Below, one piece after another: positions 32,414 to 40,864 of a stretch of DNA of 64,000 nucleotides. The translations under genes and the position numbers were made by a program. How positions within the stretch are numbered: position 1 is the stretch's first letter; each line of letters begins with the position of its first letter. Origin of the DNA: JAWAAW01 sp964353335 (GTDB lineage: Archaea > Nanobdellota > Nanobdellia > Woesearchaeales > ARS49); NCBI GenBank assembly GCA_964353335.1, contig CAYGVI010000005.1, positions 1 to 64,000 on the forward strand, read 5' to 3'. A model generated the notes under the pieces. The model saw only the letters and a program-made list of their open reading frames with translations, searched no databases and was not told where the DNA came from.

Positions 32414-33019
32414 TTATTGGTTGCGGTAGAACTGCTTTGCCCCTGTGGTGTACATTATTGCCTTTTCAGCTGCGGTGAGGAGGTGTTCTGCCTTTCTTCC
32501 TGGCTGGTATTCGCCTTCCCTGATTGCCTCTTCCTTTTCATGCAATGCTTCCCTGAACTGCTCAAGCCTTTCCTGCTGATAGCTTGACATCAGCCCTGTT
32601 GTCCTGATTTCATCCCTTATCTTGTTAACCCTCTCGTAAATGTTTTCAACAGGCTGCTGGGCAAGCCTTGAGATGTATGCCTGCTGTTCCAAAGATGTTG
32701 GAGGCGTCTTTGGGCCTTCCTGCTCTGCAATCTGCTCAAGCTCCCTGCCCTGCTTCTTTTTTTCAGGCTCAAAGAGCTTTTCAACATTGACTTCTTTTAT
32801 CTTCGGCGCCTCTGCCTGCATTTCCTCAAGCACCTGAAGCTCTTCCTCTGCATCTTTCAGGAAATCCTGCGCGTCCCTGATTTCATCCTGGCTTGTTGAG
32901 ATTTCCTTTTCGCGCTCCTTGATGAACTCATCGAGCTTTTCCTGCAGCTCCCTTAATGTTTTTATGCGCCTGTCAGGAGCCATTTTCCTTATTTTGTCAA
33001 AGTCAATGTTTTCCATCAT
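32414..33019 (-). CDS. Coiled-coil protein, unknown function
   Basis: 201 residues, mostly helical and charged. Coiled coil at about 20-75 (LRELQEKLDEFIKEREKEIS; AQDFLKDAEEELQVLEEMQA) and a second helical part at about 120-175. No membrane segment. It lies between the TIM-barrel gene (32-nt gap) and another coiled-coil gene (31-nt gap) on one strand, so the three may form an operon. No known family. Confidence 0.65.
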   Translation of the reverse strand: MMENIDFDKIRKMAPDRRIKTLRELQEKLDEFIKEREKEISTSQDEIRDAQDFLKDAEEELQVLEEMQAEAPKIKEVNVEKLFEPEKKKQGRELEQIAEQEGPKTPPTSLEQQAYISRLAQQPVENIYERVNKIRDEIRTTGLMSSYQQERLEQFREALHEKEEAIREGEYQPGRKAEHLLTAAEKAIMYTTGAKQFYRNQ

Positions 33020-33050
33020 AGAAGTACAACTGCTGCTTTGTATTTAAGCG

Positions 33051-34670
33051 TTAGCCCTGCTTAACAGGGGCATCCTTCGGGGCAAAGTAGTTCAGCATCT
33101 GGTCAAGCTGGCTCAATAATGCCATTTCATCACTCGGAGCCTGTTCCTGATGCACAATGTCATCCATTTCTCTCGCAGCAATCTCAATTATCGTGTGAAT
33201 CTTCCGGTTCTTGTCATCAATCCTTGAGTATGCGTTCTTTACTCCGCCAACAAGCCTTGCAAGCAACTCATACATTTCCTGCTTTTGCTGTGCGATCTCT
33301 TCGCGCGATTTGGCAAGCTCTTCGCGCGATTTGCCCGATTCTGCAGCCTGTTTTGATAAGTCTGAATTCTGTCTTGAGAACTCAACTGTGTTTTTAACAT
33401 ACTCTTTCTGGCCGTCTGAGAGAAGCTTTTCGCGCCTCTCAAGCTCTGCGTATTTTCCTGCCAAATCTTTGTATTTCGCTCCAACATCCTCTTCGCGCGT
33501 TGTGAGCTTGGTATTGTCCTGCTCGTATGCCGCAACCATCTGGTCCAATGCAGCCCTGTCCTGTTGCAGCTCTTTGCTCTTGGCGTCAAGAGTCATTGCA
33601 AGCTCGTCAAGCGCGTTCTTTTGCGCAGGGTCAGCTGCAGGTGCTGCTGCGAGAGTTTCACGTTCTTTTGCAATTGCCTCGCGTTCTGCTGCAATCTTCT
33701 TGTATTCCCCTTCTATTGCCTGCTGTTCCACTGCAAGCGTTTCATGCTCGCGCTTTACTTCCTCAATTCCCATCCTTGCAATCCTTTCTGCGTCGCTGGC
33801 ATCTGAAAGCTTTTGCTCTGCTTCTGTGAAAGCTTTCTGAATAATTTGTTCCTGTTTTGTTACGTGGTCAATGCGTTCCTGAAGGCTCGCGCTTTGCGCC
33901 TGAAGGCTATCGCTTTGCGCCTTAAGAGCTGCCTTTACCGCGTCAATCTCTTCCTGCTGTTGCGTAAGCTTGCGGTATGAATCTGCGCCAGGTCCGTTCT
34001 GCAAATGCTGTATTTTTGTGTCAGCGCCTTCTGCCTTTGCCTTGTAATCAGCTGCATGAGCAAGGAATGTTTTTATCGCCTCGTATAACTTGTGGTGATC
34101 AGCGAGTCTCTTTGCAACAATATCGCGGTATTGCTCGTTCTCCTTGATTGCCTCAGGAAGGACAAGGTTCCAGTCTGGCTTGCTCCTGAATTGTTCAAGC
34201 ACAATTGTTTCCACTGATTCTTTAACAGTAGTATAAAACATGTCAAGCGCGGTAATAGGATTTAACACTTTTGTCGAGGACGGTGTCGGCGCCGCAGAAA
34301 TCCTTTGTGATGCAGACGGCGGAAGAGCTGCCGGCTTCGGGATTACGCCTGACGGCCTTGGAATTGAAGGAGGAGTTGGAGCTGGCTTTGGCGGCATTGC
34401 AATTCTTTGTGATGCAGGCTTTGCTGATGGTTCTGGCATTGCAATTCTTTGCGATGCTTTCTTTTTTTCATCTGCCCGTGTCTTTTCAGCATCAAGCATT
34501 TTGTCAACAAGCGGATTACCGTGGGTATCGTCTGCTCTGAGAACTACAGTCTTGCTCGGATCGTCAGAAAACTGTGCAGGAGCAGCTAATTCAGTTGGCA
34601 AAGCATGTTTTGGCTGAGCTGGCTTTGCCTGAACGGGTTTGCCCTGCGGTCTTTTTGGTGTGTCCGCCAT
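33051..34670 (-). CDS. Large coiled-coil protein with Pro/Ala-rich N-terminus
   Basis: 539 residues. The first 150 are low complexity, with Pro, Ala, Lys and repeats of the S-Q-R-I-A-M-P type (KASQRIAMPEPSAKPASQRI). Then a helical segment (about 150-200) and a long coiled coil (about 220-480). It has the look of a structural or scaffolding protein. ATG 34670 (MADTPKRPQG) is preferred to the first in-frame codon. CTTTATAAAG (34738-34747) lies about 70 nt upstream, so a short leader is likely. Confidence 0.65.
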   Translation of the reverse strand: MADTPKRPQGKPVQAKPAQPKHALPTELAAPAQFSDDPSKTVVLRADDTHGNPLVDKMLDAEKTRADEKKKASQRIAMPEPSAKPASQRIAMPPKPAPTPPSIPRPSGVIPKPAALPPSASQRISAAPTPSSTKVLNPITALDMFYTTVKESVETIVLEQFRSKPDWNLVLPEAIKENEQYRDIVAKRLADHHKLYEAIKTFLAHAADYKAKAEGADTKIQHLQNGPGADSYRKLTQQQEEIDAVKAALKAQSDSLQAQSASLQERIDHVTKQEQIIQKAFTEAEQKLSDASDAERIARMGIEEVKREHETLAVEQQAIEGEYKKIAAEREAIAKERETLAAAPAADPAQKNALDELAMTLDAKSKELQQDRAALDQMVAAYEQDNTKLTTREEDVGAKYKDLAGKYAELERREKLLSDGQKEYVKNTVEFSRQNSDLSKQAAESGKSREELAKSREEIAQQKQEMYELLARLVGGVKNAYSRIDDKNRKIHTIIEIAAREMDDIVHQEQAPSDEMALLSQLDQMLNYFAPKDAPVKQG

Positions 34671-34770
34671 TGTCTTCACTATGCTTATTGATAACCTTCA
34701 GAACCCACACTTTCTGTATAGCCCTCCTACTATTTTGGGCTTTATAAAGTTTCGTATTCGCTGAGAACAA

Positions 34771-34944
34771 TCATCGTTTCTGTGTGCTGTCCTGCTCATC
34801 TGCCAAAGGCTGTTCGCAGACAGCGCAAATCTCTGCGTCAAGGTCGTCAAGGTACTGAGTTGTGACGCCGTGCTTTATCGGCGTCCCGCAGCTCGGGCAC
34901 GCAGAATCATTTGCGTGCTTGTGCGAAAACACTCCGTTTGCCAT
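34771..34944 (-). CDS. Small zinc-ribbon-like protein, 57 residues
   Basis: MANGVFSHKHANDSACPSCG with a second knuckle ICAVC about 28 residues later: a CxxC...CxxC single zinc ribbon. A TATA-like CATATAAGC (34967-34975, minus strand) is about 27 nt before the ATG. Unknown role; a nucleic-acid or protein-contact module is typical for this size. Confidence 0.55.
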   Translation of the reverse strand: MANGVFSHKHANDSACPSCGTPIKHGVTTQYLDDLDAEICAVCEQPLADEQDSTQKR

Positions 34945-35262
34945 AGGGGATATTATGGATTGGGAGCTTATATGCGTTATTCTATAAAATTTATAAAACG
35001 AGAAAACGACTACAAGTTACGGCTCCTTACAGTCGCGGTGCCAACGATAATGGAAGTTCTTTTTCTTTATTTATTCCGAGCGACTTCGTGAGGCTGCGAG
35101 CAAGCGGAACCGGGTGGAGCGCAGTGAGCAGCCGAACGAGGAGCGAGTGTCTTGATGCGAGCGAAGCGAGCTAATTGGAGTCTTCTGCTTTGAATGAAGT
35201 CTGTGCGCGTTATTTGGGGTCTGCGTTATTTAATGAACGTTATCGAATGCAAAATGTAGAAA
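34945..35262. other. Intergenic region with promoter and GC-rich repeat
   Basis: The left part holds the promoter of the 57-residue zinc-ribbon gene. The right part (35085-35175) is a block of GAGCG/GCGAG words followed by GCGTTATTTGGGG. No convincing gene is seen. Confidence 0.5.
35085..35214. repeat. Copy 2 of the degenerate GC-rich dispersed repeat
   Basis: Shares TCCGAGC, GCGGAACCG, GCGAGTGTCT and GCGTTATTTGG with 11475-11577 in the same order and lies at the same place relative to a minus-strand gene end. It contains GCGAGCGAAGCGAGC, a near-palindromic word common in dispersed microbial repeats. Confidence 0.45.
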
Positions 35263-36882
35263 TCACCACGACAATAATCTGTGCGCTTTCTTGAAGTTCT
35301 TGTAGTTCTGCCACAAATCCTTTGTCGCTAAGACTGCGGCAGTTGTTGTCTCGGCATCAAGCTTTGCCTTGCTTTGGCCCTCTTTTTTCTTTTTCTCAGG
35401 CAGTATTGAGGTGAATGTGTCTGCAAAGCCCTTTCCAATCGCCTTGAACGGCTCGAAAAGGTCCATCTTTTGCACCACCTTGACTTCTTTTTTCTTTTCC
35501 TCGCGCAGGCCGCGCGCTTCCTTGAGGTAATTTTTCAAATCAGCGCCAAGCGCGTCCATTGCCGCGTTGAGCGAGCGGTCAATGCTGCTTATCAGCTCAA
35601 AGTCCTCCTCGTCCTTCATCGCCTTGTATTCCTCAATCTGCTTTTCTGTCCATGCATATGCGCGCCAGAAAATCTTTGTCTCGCCCTGGTGCAATGGCCC
35701 GCGGTGGTAGCCGCCTTCCTGCGAGAACTGCATTTCAGGCCTTGTCCTGTACTGGAACGTGAGCATTATGCACGAGTAAACATCCTTGTTGTTCTCGGGA
35801 ATCTTCTGCCCGAGCACTTCAATCTCAACCAGCGAGCCTTCAAAAGCGGCTATCAGGTCTGCCGAGCTCATCTTTGTGACATCTGAGCCGAGCTTTTTTA
35901 TGTGCTTCAGGTACGGCTTGACCCAGCTCATGTACATCTTGATTACCTGATAGTGCTGGTCAAGGTATTCGAGAGTGAAGCGCCTGCGCTGCTGTATCTC
36001 AATCCACGTTTCCGACTTCCAAACAAGGTACTGGTAGAGCTTTCGCTTGAGCACATTCTTCATTTCCTTGTTGAACCCGCCTGCCTGCTTTTCCACAAGC
36101 TCGTCAACCATCTTCCTGCAATCCTCATCAGTCACCTTGTCAGCAGGCTTGCCCTTGATTTTTCCCACGATTTTCTTTGTGATATGGATGTTGAAGAAAA
36201 GGTCAGGCAGTGCTGAGAACTGCAGCTGCTGCGCCATCACGAAAAGGTTGCTTGAAGTCCTTTGCCCGCCGACAACGCCGTCAACCATGTCTGTCCAGAG
36301 CCCTTTCAGAGCGATTTCAGCCCCTTCCTGCCCCAAGTCAGAGTCCTCGTAATACCTCTTTCTCTCATCAATCCACCTGAGTTCGCGGACCAGCTGGAAC
36401 ATGTCTTTTATCATCTTGCCGATTGATGCCAAGTACTGCGCGACTTTGTCCTGCGCGAGCCCGAGGCGCTGTGCTGATGCGCCGTAGAATGATGAATGCT
36501 CTGCTGCGGTGAATATGTCTGAGATTTTATGCACGACAGGGTAGCCCCAGTCATTGGTCATGTGGCCGAGGCACCAGTAATAGACCGGCTCTATGCTTTC
36601 GTGCGGAACCTCGTAAATCAGGTAGTACTTGTTAGAGGGCTTTGGGTAAGGCATTGTCAGTATCTGGTCGCGCTGGATTTCAAGCTCGTCGTGGTCTGCG
36701 TACTCCTCTGCTTTTTTGGAGTCCATTCTTGTGAGGAGCGCTTTTTTCTCTTCATCCTTCAGTTTTTCCCAGTTCGGGAAATCCTTCTTGAACTTCTTGT
36801 TGAAGAAATCGTGTAATATCATGCGCTTGCTTGCAGCGCCCTTTACATCCTCTGTCAGCCACGGCATATTGTCATCAGGCAT
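35263..36882 (-). CDS. Conserved-looking hypothetical protein, 539 residues
   Basis: A long soluble protein, not recognised. Features: Trp/Tyr-rich N-terminal half (YYLIYEVPHESIEPVYYWCL at about 107-126), a helical centre, a charged linker (RGLREEKKKEVKVVQKMDLF near 460), and a C-terminal helical tail (TTAAVLATKDLWQNYKNFKK). No signal peptide or membrane segment and no nucleotide-binding motif. GAGGG precedes the ATG, and TTTAAATAC (36918-36926, minus strand) lies farther upstream, giving a short leader. Quality of composition suggests a long-established gene. Confidence 0.7.
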   Translation of the reverse strand: MPDDNMPWLTEDVKGAASKRMILHDFFNKKFKKDFPNWEKLKDEEKKALLTRMDSKKAEEYADHDELEIQRDQILTMPYPKPSNKYYLIYEVPHESIEPVYYWCLGHMTNDWGYPVVHKISDIFTAAEHSSFYGASAQRLGLAQDKVAQYLASIGKMIKDMFQLVRELRWIDERKRYYEDSDLGQEGAEIALKGLWTDMVDGVVGGQRTSSNLFVMAQQLQFSALPDLFFNIHITKKIVGKIKGKPADKVTDEDCRKMVDELVEKQAGGFNKEMKNVLKRKLYQYLVWKSETWIEIQQRRRFTLEYLDQHYQVIKMYMSWVKPYLKHIKKLGSDVTKMSSADLIAAFEGSLVEIEVLGQKIPENNKDVYSCIMLTFQYRTRPEMQFSQEGGYHRGPLHQGETKIFWRAYAWTEKQIEEYKAMKDEEDFELISSIDRSLNAAMDALGADLKNYLKEARGLREEKKKEVKVVQKMDLFEPFKAIGKGFADTFTSILPEKKKKEGQSKAKLDAETTTAAVLATKDLWQNYKNFKKAHRLLSW

Positions 36883-36928
36883 GTTTTCCCTCTTTTTGCA
36901 TCTGCTTTATGGGGAAGTGGTATTTAAA

Positions 36929-37168
36929 CTATGGCGTTATCTTCTTCAGCACCGCGACAAATCCCACCTGTGCGACAAGCTGCGTGCCTGACCTTTCAGC
37001 CAGCTCCCTTGCAAACGCCTTCTTGTCCTTTCCTGACGCCTGCACAGGAAGGAACTTGACCTTGATTACCTGTCTTTTCCTGACTTGCTTTTTTATCTCG
37101 GCAATAATCGTGTCAGTAATTCCGGCTTTTCCGATTCTTACAATTATTGGCAGTGAATGAGTGTCCAT
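36929..37168 (-). CDS. YhbY/CRM-type RNA-binding protein
   Basis: 79 residues. PIIVRIGKAGITDTIIAEIK followed by VIKVKFLP and a late GTQLVAQVGFVAVLKK match the YhbY (CRM) fold, whose GKxG loop binds RNA; bacterial YhbY associates with the pre-50S subunit. No promoter is seen directly before it. A 24-residue basic frame ending in TGA lies 15 nt upstream in the same reading frame with a strong promoter and Shine-Dalgarno, so the two are transcribed together. Confidence 0.88.
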   Translation of the reverse strand: MDTHSLPIIVRIGKAGITDTIIAEIKKQVRKRQVIKVKFLPVQASGKDKKAFARELAERSGTQLVAQVGFVAVLKKITP

Positions 37169-37183
37169 TATTTCACAGAACTT

Positions 37184-37258
37184 TCAGCAGTATCTGCAGG
37201 TTTTTCTCTTTGACTTCTTGCCCTTCTTTGCCGTTCTCTTCGCCTTCTTTTTCGCCAT
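37184..37258 (-). CDS. 24-residue basic peptide upstream of YhbY
   Basis: MAKKKAKRTAKKGKKSKRKT then CRYC and a TGA stop. Shine-Dalgarno GAGGTGA is 6 nt upstream and GTTTATATAC (37302-37311, minus strand) is its TATA box. After the TGA the same frame continues K-F-C-E-I-M into the YhbY start. A single change (TGA for GGA) would give one protein with a basic N-terminus and a CRYCGKFC cluster. It may therefore be a real leader peptide or the separated N-terminus of a longer YhbY protein. Confidence 0.5.
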   Translation of the reverse strand: MAKKKAKRTAKKGKKSKRKTCRYC

Positions 37259-37312
37259 GATTTTTCACCTCTGTTTTATTAAAAATGTATATTGCACATT
37301 TGTATATAAACA

Positions 37313-38104
37313 TTACTGCTTTGCCACGCGCATTTCACCGGATGGCAGAGCGCTGATTATTTCATCAGGTGTTCCTGCGCCGAACTGGTGAATCAGCTTT
37401 TTTGCGATTTCCGAGGGCCTTTCATCGCCCTGCTTGATTACTGCGTATTTTTTGCAGTGTTTTTTTATCGCTGGCAAAGGGCCTGACATTATCCTTCCGT
37501 CGTCAAGAATTCCTATCGCAACTTCCAGAGTCGGATGATAATAAGTCCTTTTTCCAATCACCATGAACGCCCCTTTTGTGAGGTATTCTCCTGCTTTTGC
37601 CTCTTTTGTGACCTGCTCTGGCGTGACGTGGTAGACTTCCATTGAGGTTAAGCCGAGCTTCCAGCCTTTTGAGAATGTTGCAGCTGCCTGCGCGGTTTCC
37701 TCTTTTGTTGCTTCGCCTATTTGCTTGTTTTCTGCCTTGATTATGAAGAACGGGCTTCCCGGCGCTTCTGTGTGAAAGATTAAGTCTCCTGGCTGGGTGT
37801 GCTTCTTGACTATAATGTCATTTGTTGTCGCGTCCCTTCCTCCGACGCAGAGCATTCCCTCGCTGGAGTAGAACCACCTGAATTTTTCATACCATTCTTT
37901 TTTCCTGTCAGATGCCACAGGCTTTTGCTTCTCTAACTTCGCGATTACATTCGCCTGCTCTTTTTGCAGTTTTTCCTTTTGTTTTTCAAACCGCTTTAAT
38001 GCCTCTTTCAACCCCTCAATCTTTCCCTTTGCCTTCTTTCCCTTTTCGAAATAGAATTCAGCGTTCTTTTCTATTGTCTTCTTGGCGTTAAGGATGAGGC
38101 GCAT
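37313..38104 (-). CDS. NFACT-R domain protein (RqcH/Tae2 C-terminal-type)
   Basis: 263 residues. A helical coiled coil (about 10-65) precedes the NFACT-R/DUF814 domain: WYEKFRWFYSSEGMLCVGGR (about 72-92), DIIVKKHTQPGDLIFHTEAP, GSPFFIIK, then AFMVIGKRTYYHP. Full RqcH/Tae2 proteins, which bind 60S/50S-peptidyl-tRNA complexes and add tails to stalled peptides, also have NFACT-N and HhH parts; these are absent here, so this is a stand-alone NFACT-R form. The ATG follows the Fic stop after one nucleotide, so the two are coupled. Confidence 0.82.
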   Translation of the reverse strand: MRLILNAKKTIEKNAEFYFEKGKKAKGKIEGLKEALKRFEKQKEKLQKEQANVIAKLEKQKPVASDRKKEWYEKFRWFYSSEGMLCVGGRDATTNDIIVKKHTQPGDLIFHTEAPGSPFFIIKAENKQIGEATKEETAQAAATFSKGWKLGLTSMEVYHVTPEQVTKEAKAGEYLTKGAFMVIGKRTYYHPTLEVAIGILDDGRIMSGPLPAIKKHCKKYAVIKQGDERPSEIAKKLIHQFGAGTPDEIISALPSGEMRVAKQ

Positions 38105-38105
38105 T

Positions 38106-38978
38106 TTACTCAGCGTACCTCTTTTTGTGTATTGAAAGGTAGTGCCTGACAAAATACTTTATGAACCCTGCTTCGTCTTTCTTCAGCGCACGGTAGTATG
38201 AACTTCTTTTCTTGTATGGAATGATTATCATTGGATAGCCTGCGTGCCAGAGGACGTGGTTGATAAGCAGGCGCCCGATTCTTCCATTGCCGTCGCCAAA
38301 GGGATGGATTTTCTCAAACCTGTAATGCATCAGCCCCGCGAACTCAGGAATGCTTATTTCCTTTGGCCCCTTGTTTATTTCTTTTATTAGTTCTTCCATT
38401 AATTGCTCAATGTCCTGCCAGTCAGGCGCTCGGTAGTCTCCGACTCTTACGAGGTAATCCCTGAATTTTCCTGCAATGTCGCGCTTTGTTTCGTGGAAAA
38501 TGTCATTGTGCCACTTCAGGATGAGCCACTTTGTGATTTTTTCCCGGTTTTTTAACATTTCAAGGAATGTTCTTGCGTGCGCTTCTGTTTCTTTTATGTC
38601 CCTTAATGGCTTGTTTGGCGATATCTGCTCTTGAAGTATTTCCCTTGTCTCATCCAGTGTGATTGTCGAACCCTCAATCGCATTGGTGTTGTAAGTGAAG
38701 GCGATTGCTATCTCTTTCAGCTCGTTTTCCTTTGCAGTATCCGGAAGCCTTTTCCACTCCTTCTGGAAGCTGCTTTTTATTTTTGCAAGCTTTTTGAGAA
38801 GCTCGCCCCTTTGTTCCTGCATAAGCTCCTTTCCGGCTGATTCAATCAGTTCCTCAGAAGGCAGGTTCTTTCCCACATATTTCTCGCGCGTGACTATTTT
38901 TCCGTTCTTCCTGAATGAGTGCTTCAAATAATAGAATTCCTCTTTCCCTTTCCTTCGCTTCACTACCCTCACAGCCAA
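38106..38978 (-). CDS. Fic-family AMP-transferase
   Basis: 290 residues. The Fic core HPFGDGNGRIGRLL near 220-233 supplies the catalytic His and the phosphate-binding loop. An N-terminal helix carries TNAIEGSTIT (about 98-107), matching the inhibitory (S/T)xxxE(G/N) motif, so activity is probably self-restrained. Fic enzymes usually transfer AMP to hydroxyl side chains. The frame opens with TTG 38978; GTG 38972 lies 27 nt from the TATA centre and could be the leaderless start. Downstream gene (NFACT-R) is 1 nt away. Confidence 0.88.
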   Translation of the reverse strand: MAVRVVKRRKGKEEFYYLKHSFRKNGKIVTREKYVGKNLPSEELIESAGKELMQEQRGELLKKLAKIKSSFQKEWKRLPDTAKENELKEIAIAFTYNTNAIEGSTITLDETREILQEQISPNKPLRDIKETEAHARTFLEMLKNREKITKWLILKWHNDIFHETKRDIAGKFRDYLVRVGDYRAPDWQDIEQLMEELIKEINKGPKEISIPEFAGLMHYRFEKIHPFGDGNGRIGRLLINHVLWHAGYPMIIIPYKKRSSYYRALKKDEAGFIKYFVRHYLSIHKKRYAE

Positions 38979-38980
38979 CC

Positions 38981-39033
38981 TTACCCTTACAAAGTATTTA
39001 AATATTGCGTTTTCTTATTAATTGTAAGGGTAA
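38981..39033. promoter_or_regulatory. Perfect 12-bp inverted repeat flanking the fic promoter
   Basis: TTACCCTTACAA (38981-38992) and TTGTAAGGGTAA (39022-39033) are exact inverted copies separated by 29 bp that contain TATTTAAATA (38995-39004), the fic TATA box. One arm covers the transcription start region and the other lies upstream, suggesting a repressor or loop that controls the operon. Confidence 0.65.
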
Positions 39034-39074
39034 TGATGCCAGCAGCTTAATAAACGGCCGCAAAGGGATTTGAA

Positions 39075-39443
39075 ATGATGGAGCCAACTGTCGTTTACGG
39101 GACAAGGAGAAAAAGGCAGTGGGTGCTCTCGCAGTCTCCTGACTTTCCGCTTCACAAAGGCAACAGCATAATCAACAGCCTTGTGAACAGGGTCTTGAAT
39201 CTTGAGCCTGATGCAAAAACAACCTACAAGTTCTTCAGGGGCGAGCCAAGAATAGCAAAAGTGCAAATAACCCACACTGCTTTCAGCATTATTGCAAGGT
39301 ACGATCCGCCTTACGCCCCAGTCTACGCAAACATGATGTCAGGCCCTTCTGCTGAAATAACTGCAGAGCTGAAATTTAACACTGACATCCAGTATGACCC
39401 TAAAAAGCGCGAAAGCCTGGTGGCTATTGTCCGCAAGCTCTGA
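39075..39443 (+). CDS. Hypothetical protein, 122 residues
   Basis: MMEPTVVYGTRRKRQWVLSQ onward; mixed alpha/beta with YKFFRGEPRIAKVQITHTAF and AEITAELKFNTDIQYDP. No signal peptide, no recognised family. An AAAGGGATTT stretch precedes the ATG as a weak ribosome site. Divergent from the fic operon across the inverted-repeat promoter. Confidence 0.55.
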   Translation: MMEPTVVYGTRRKRQWVLSQSPDFPLHKGNSIINSLVNRVLNLEPDAKTTYKFFRGEPRIAKVQITHTAFSIIARYDPPYAPVYANMMSGPSAEITAELKFNTDIQYDPKKRESLVAIVRKL

Positions 39444-39518
39444 TTCTGGCTAAATGTTTTTATATTCCGTTGCCTTTATATATCCTAGATGCGCCTCTTT
39501 TCGCTAAAGAGGTGCATG

Positions 39519-40817
39519 ATGGACGAGCAGCGAGTGCGCAGGGTTGTAAAGCTTATCAGTGACTACTGCGGGCGCATACAGGAATTACGCCAGAGGCGCA
39601 TTGGCAAAATGTCCTCTTTGGAATTTTGGAATGCGCTTGTCGCGACAAACAAGGCGATAAAGACAACTGATGATCCTAACGCAAAGTCAGAAAAGATAGG
39701 ATTGAAGCACGTCTGGTTCAATCCCAGCGTGTTTCGGTCAGAAATTGGCGCGCTTTCAGCACTGATGGATGCTTTGCAGTCATTGCTTGATGCAGATGTG
39801 CTCGCTGAGATTAAGGCAGAAGGTTATGACGCTAATCGGATAAGGTTATTGGTTGAAAAAGGCGCTAAAATGGCAGAACAGGCTAAGGCTTTCATTGGAG
39901 CTTGGGAAAACGCATATGGACGGCTTCTTACAGGACAGCCGGTCAAGTCAGATGAACTTTCAGCTCTTGAGTATAAAATAGCAGGAATGGTGCACGGCCT
40001 TGAAGACGCAATTGTAAAGCAGCAGGCGCCGGCAGTTGCCCGCGTTACACAAAACCCTGCTTATACCCGCAGGGGATTTCTTAGCATGTTTGCAAAAAGA
40101 GCAGCCGCAGCGATTGTGCTGGCAGGCGCAAGCTCAATAATGACCGCAACAGGAACAAAAGCAGCATACGGCCAGGACATAGCACAAAAAGCAGACGAAA
40201 TAACCGAATCAGAAATCACAGACATGATGAAAAAAGATACGGTTGAAGAGATACTGAAAGGGGCGAATGTGGAGTATGTCCAGCGCGTTGGAAATGACAC
40301 TAATTTTGATGCGCTTGTTTATCAAAAGAATTTAAAACCAGAAGAAAGAAAACCTGTGCTGGTGTTCTTTTATCATAATAGAGATCCACCTAGTGCTAAG
40401 GGAAAAGGTTCCGCACATAGAGATGCAATTATTTTCATATCATTAGCAAAAATGTTTCATAACAGGATTAAATTTGTTGGGTATAATGCTGATGTGCGCC
40501 AAGAAACTAATGCGGATTGGTTCAATAAAATGGGACTTCTCGGAATCCCCTCAATATCCATGTATTCCACTTTTGATGTGTTAAAAGGAGAAACTGTTGA
40601 AAAGAATAGTGGACAAATAAAGCAGATAGATGTTATCAGGGGCGGTCCTTTGGAAGATAAGTTCATCGCGCCCCGAACTAGAAACAATGCGAATTATTGG
40701 ATACCCACGAACCTGTTTATGAAGCAAAGCATTGACAAAGACAACAAAGTGTATAGATACAACAATACTGGTGAAATAAAAGTTGTTGGAGAATCCATTC
40801 TTTTGGCAAAAGAGTAA
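39519..40817 (+). CDS. Thioredoxin-fold protein with internal Tat-like anchor
   Basis: 432 residues. A soluble helical N-terminal domain (1-180) is followed by YTRRGFLSMFAKRAAAAIVL (about 182-202), a twin-arginine-type motif plus hydrophobic stretch, but inside the protein. The C-terminal half looks like a thioredoxin fold without the CxxC pair (PVLVFFYHN; IKFVGYNADV; then the cis-Pro loop GIPSISMYS). The start was set at ATG 39519, just after AGAGGTG (39508-39514); the first in-frame ATG (39489) is too close to the TATA box (CTTTATATATCC). It could be a membrane-tethered protein facing outside or a misplaced fusion. Confidence 0.6.
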   Translation: MDEQRVRRVVKLISDYCGRIQELRQRRIGKMSSLEFWNALVATNKAIKTTDDPNAKSEKIGLKHVWFNPSVFRSEIGALSALMDALQSLLDADVLAEIKAEGYDANRIRLLVEKGAKMAEQAKAFIGAWENAYGRLLTGQPVKSDELSALEYKIAGMVHGLEDAIVKQQAPAVARVTQNPAYTRRGFLSMFAKRAAAAIVLAGASSIMTATGTKAAYGQDIAQKADEITESEITDMMKKDTVEEILKGANVEYVQRVGNDTNFDALVYQKNLKPEERKPVLVFFYHNRDPPSAKGKGSAHRDAIIFISLAKMFHNRIKFVGYNADVRQETNADWFNKMGLLGIPSISMYSTFDVLKGETVEKNSGQIKQIDVIRGGPLEDKFIAPRTRNNANYWIPTNLFMKQSIDKDNKVYRYNNTGEIKVVGESILLAKE

Positions 40818-40864
40818 CATTTATAACAGCAATTTCTAATCCAACGCAATAAAAAGAGGGAGAA

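Noticed and set aside
34971..35091. 40-codon plus-strand frame beside the zinc-ribbon gene
   Set aside because: No promoter or ribosome site, and it runs into the GC-rich repeat.
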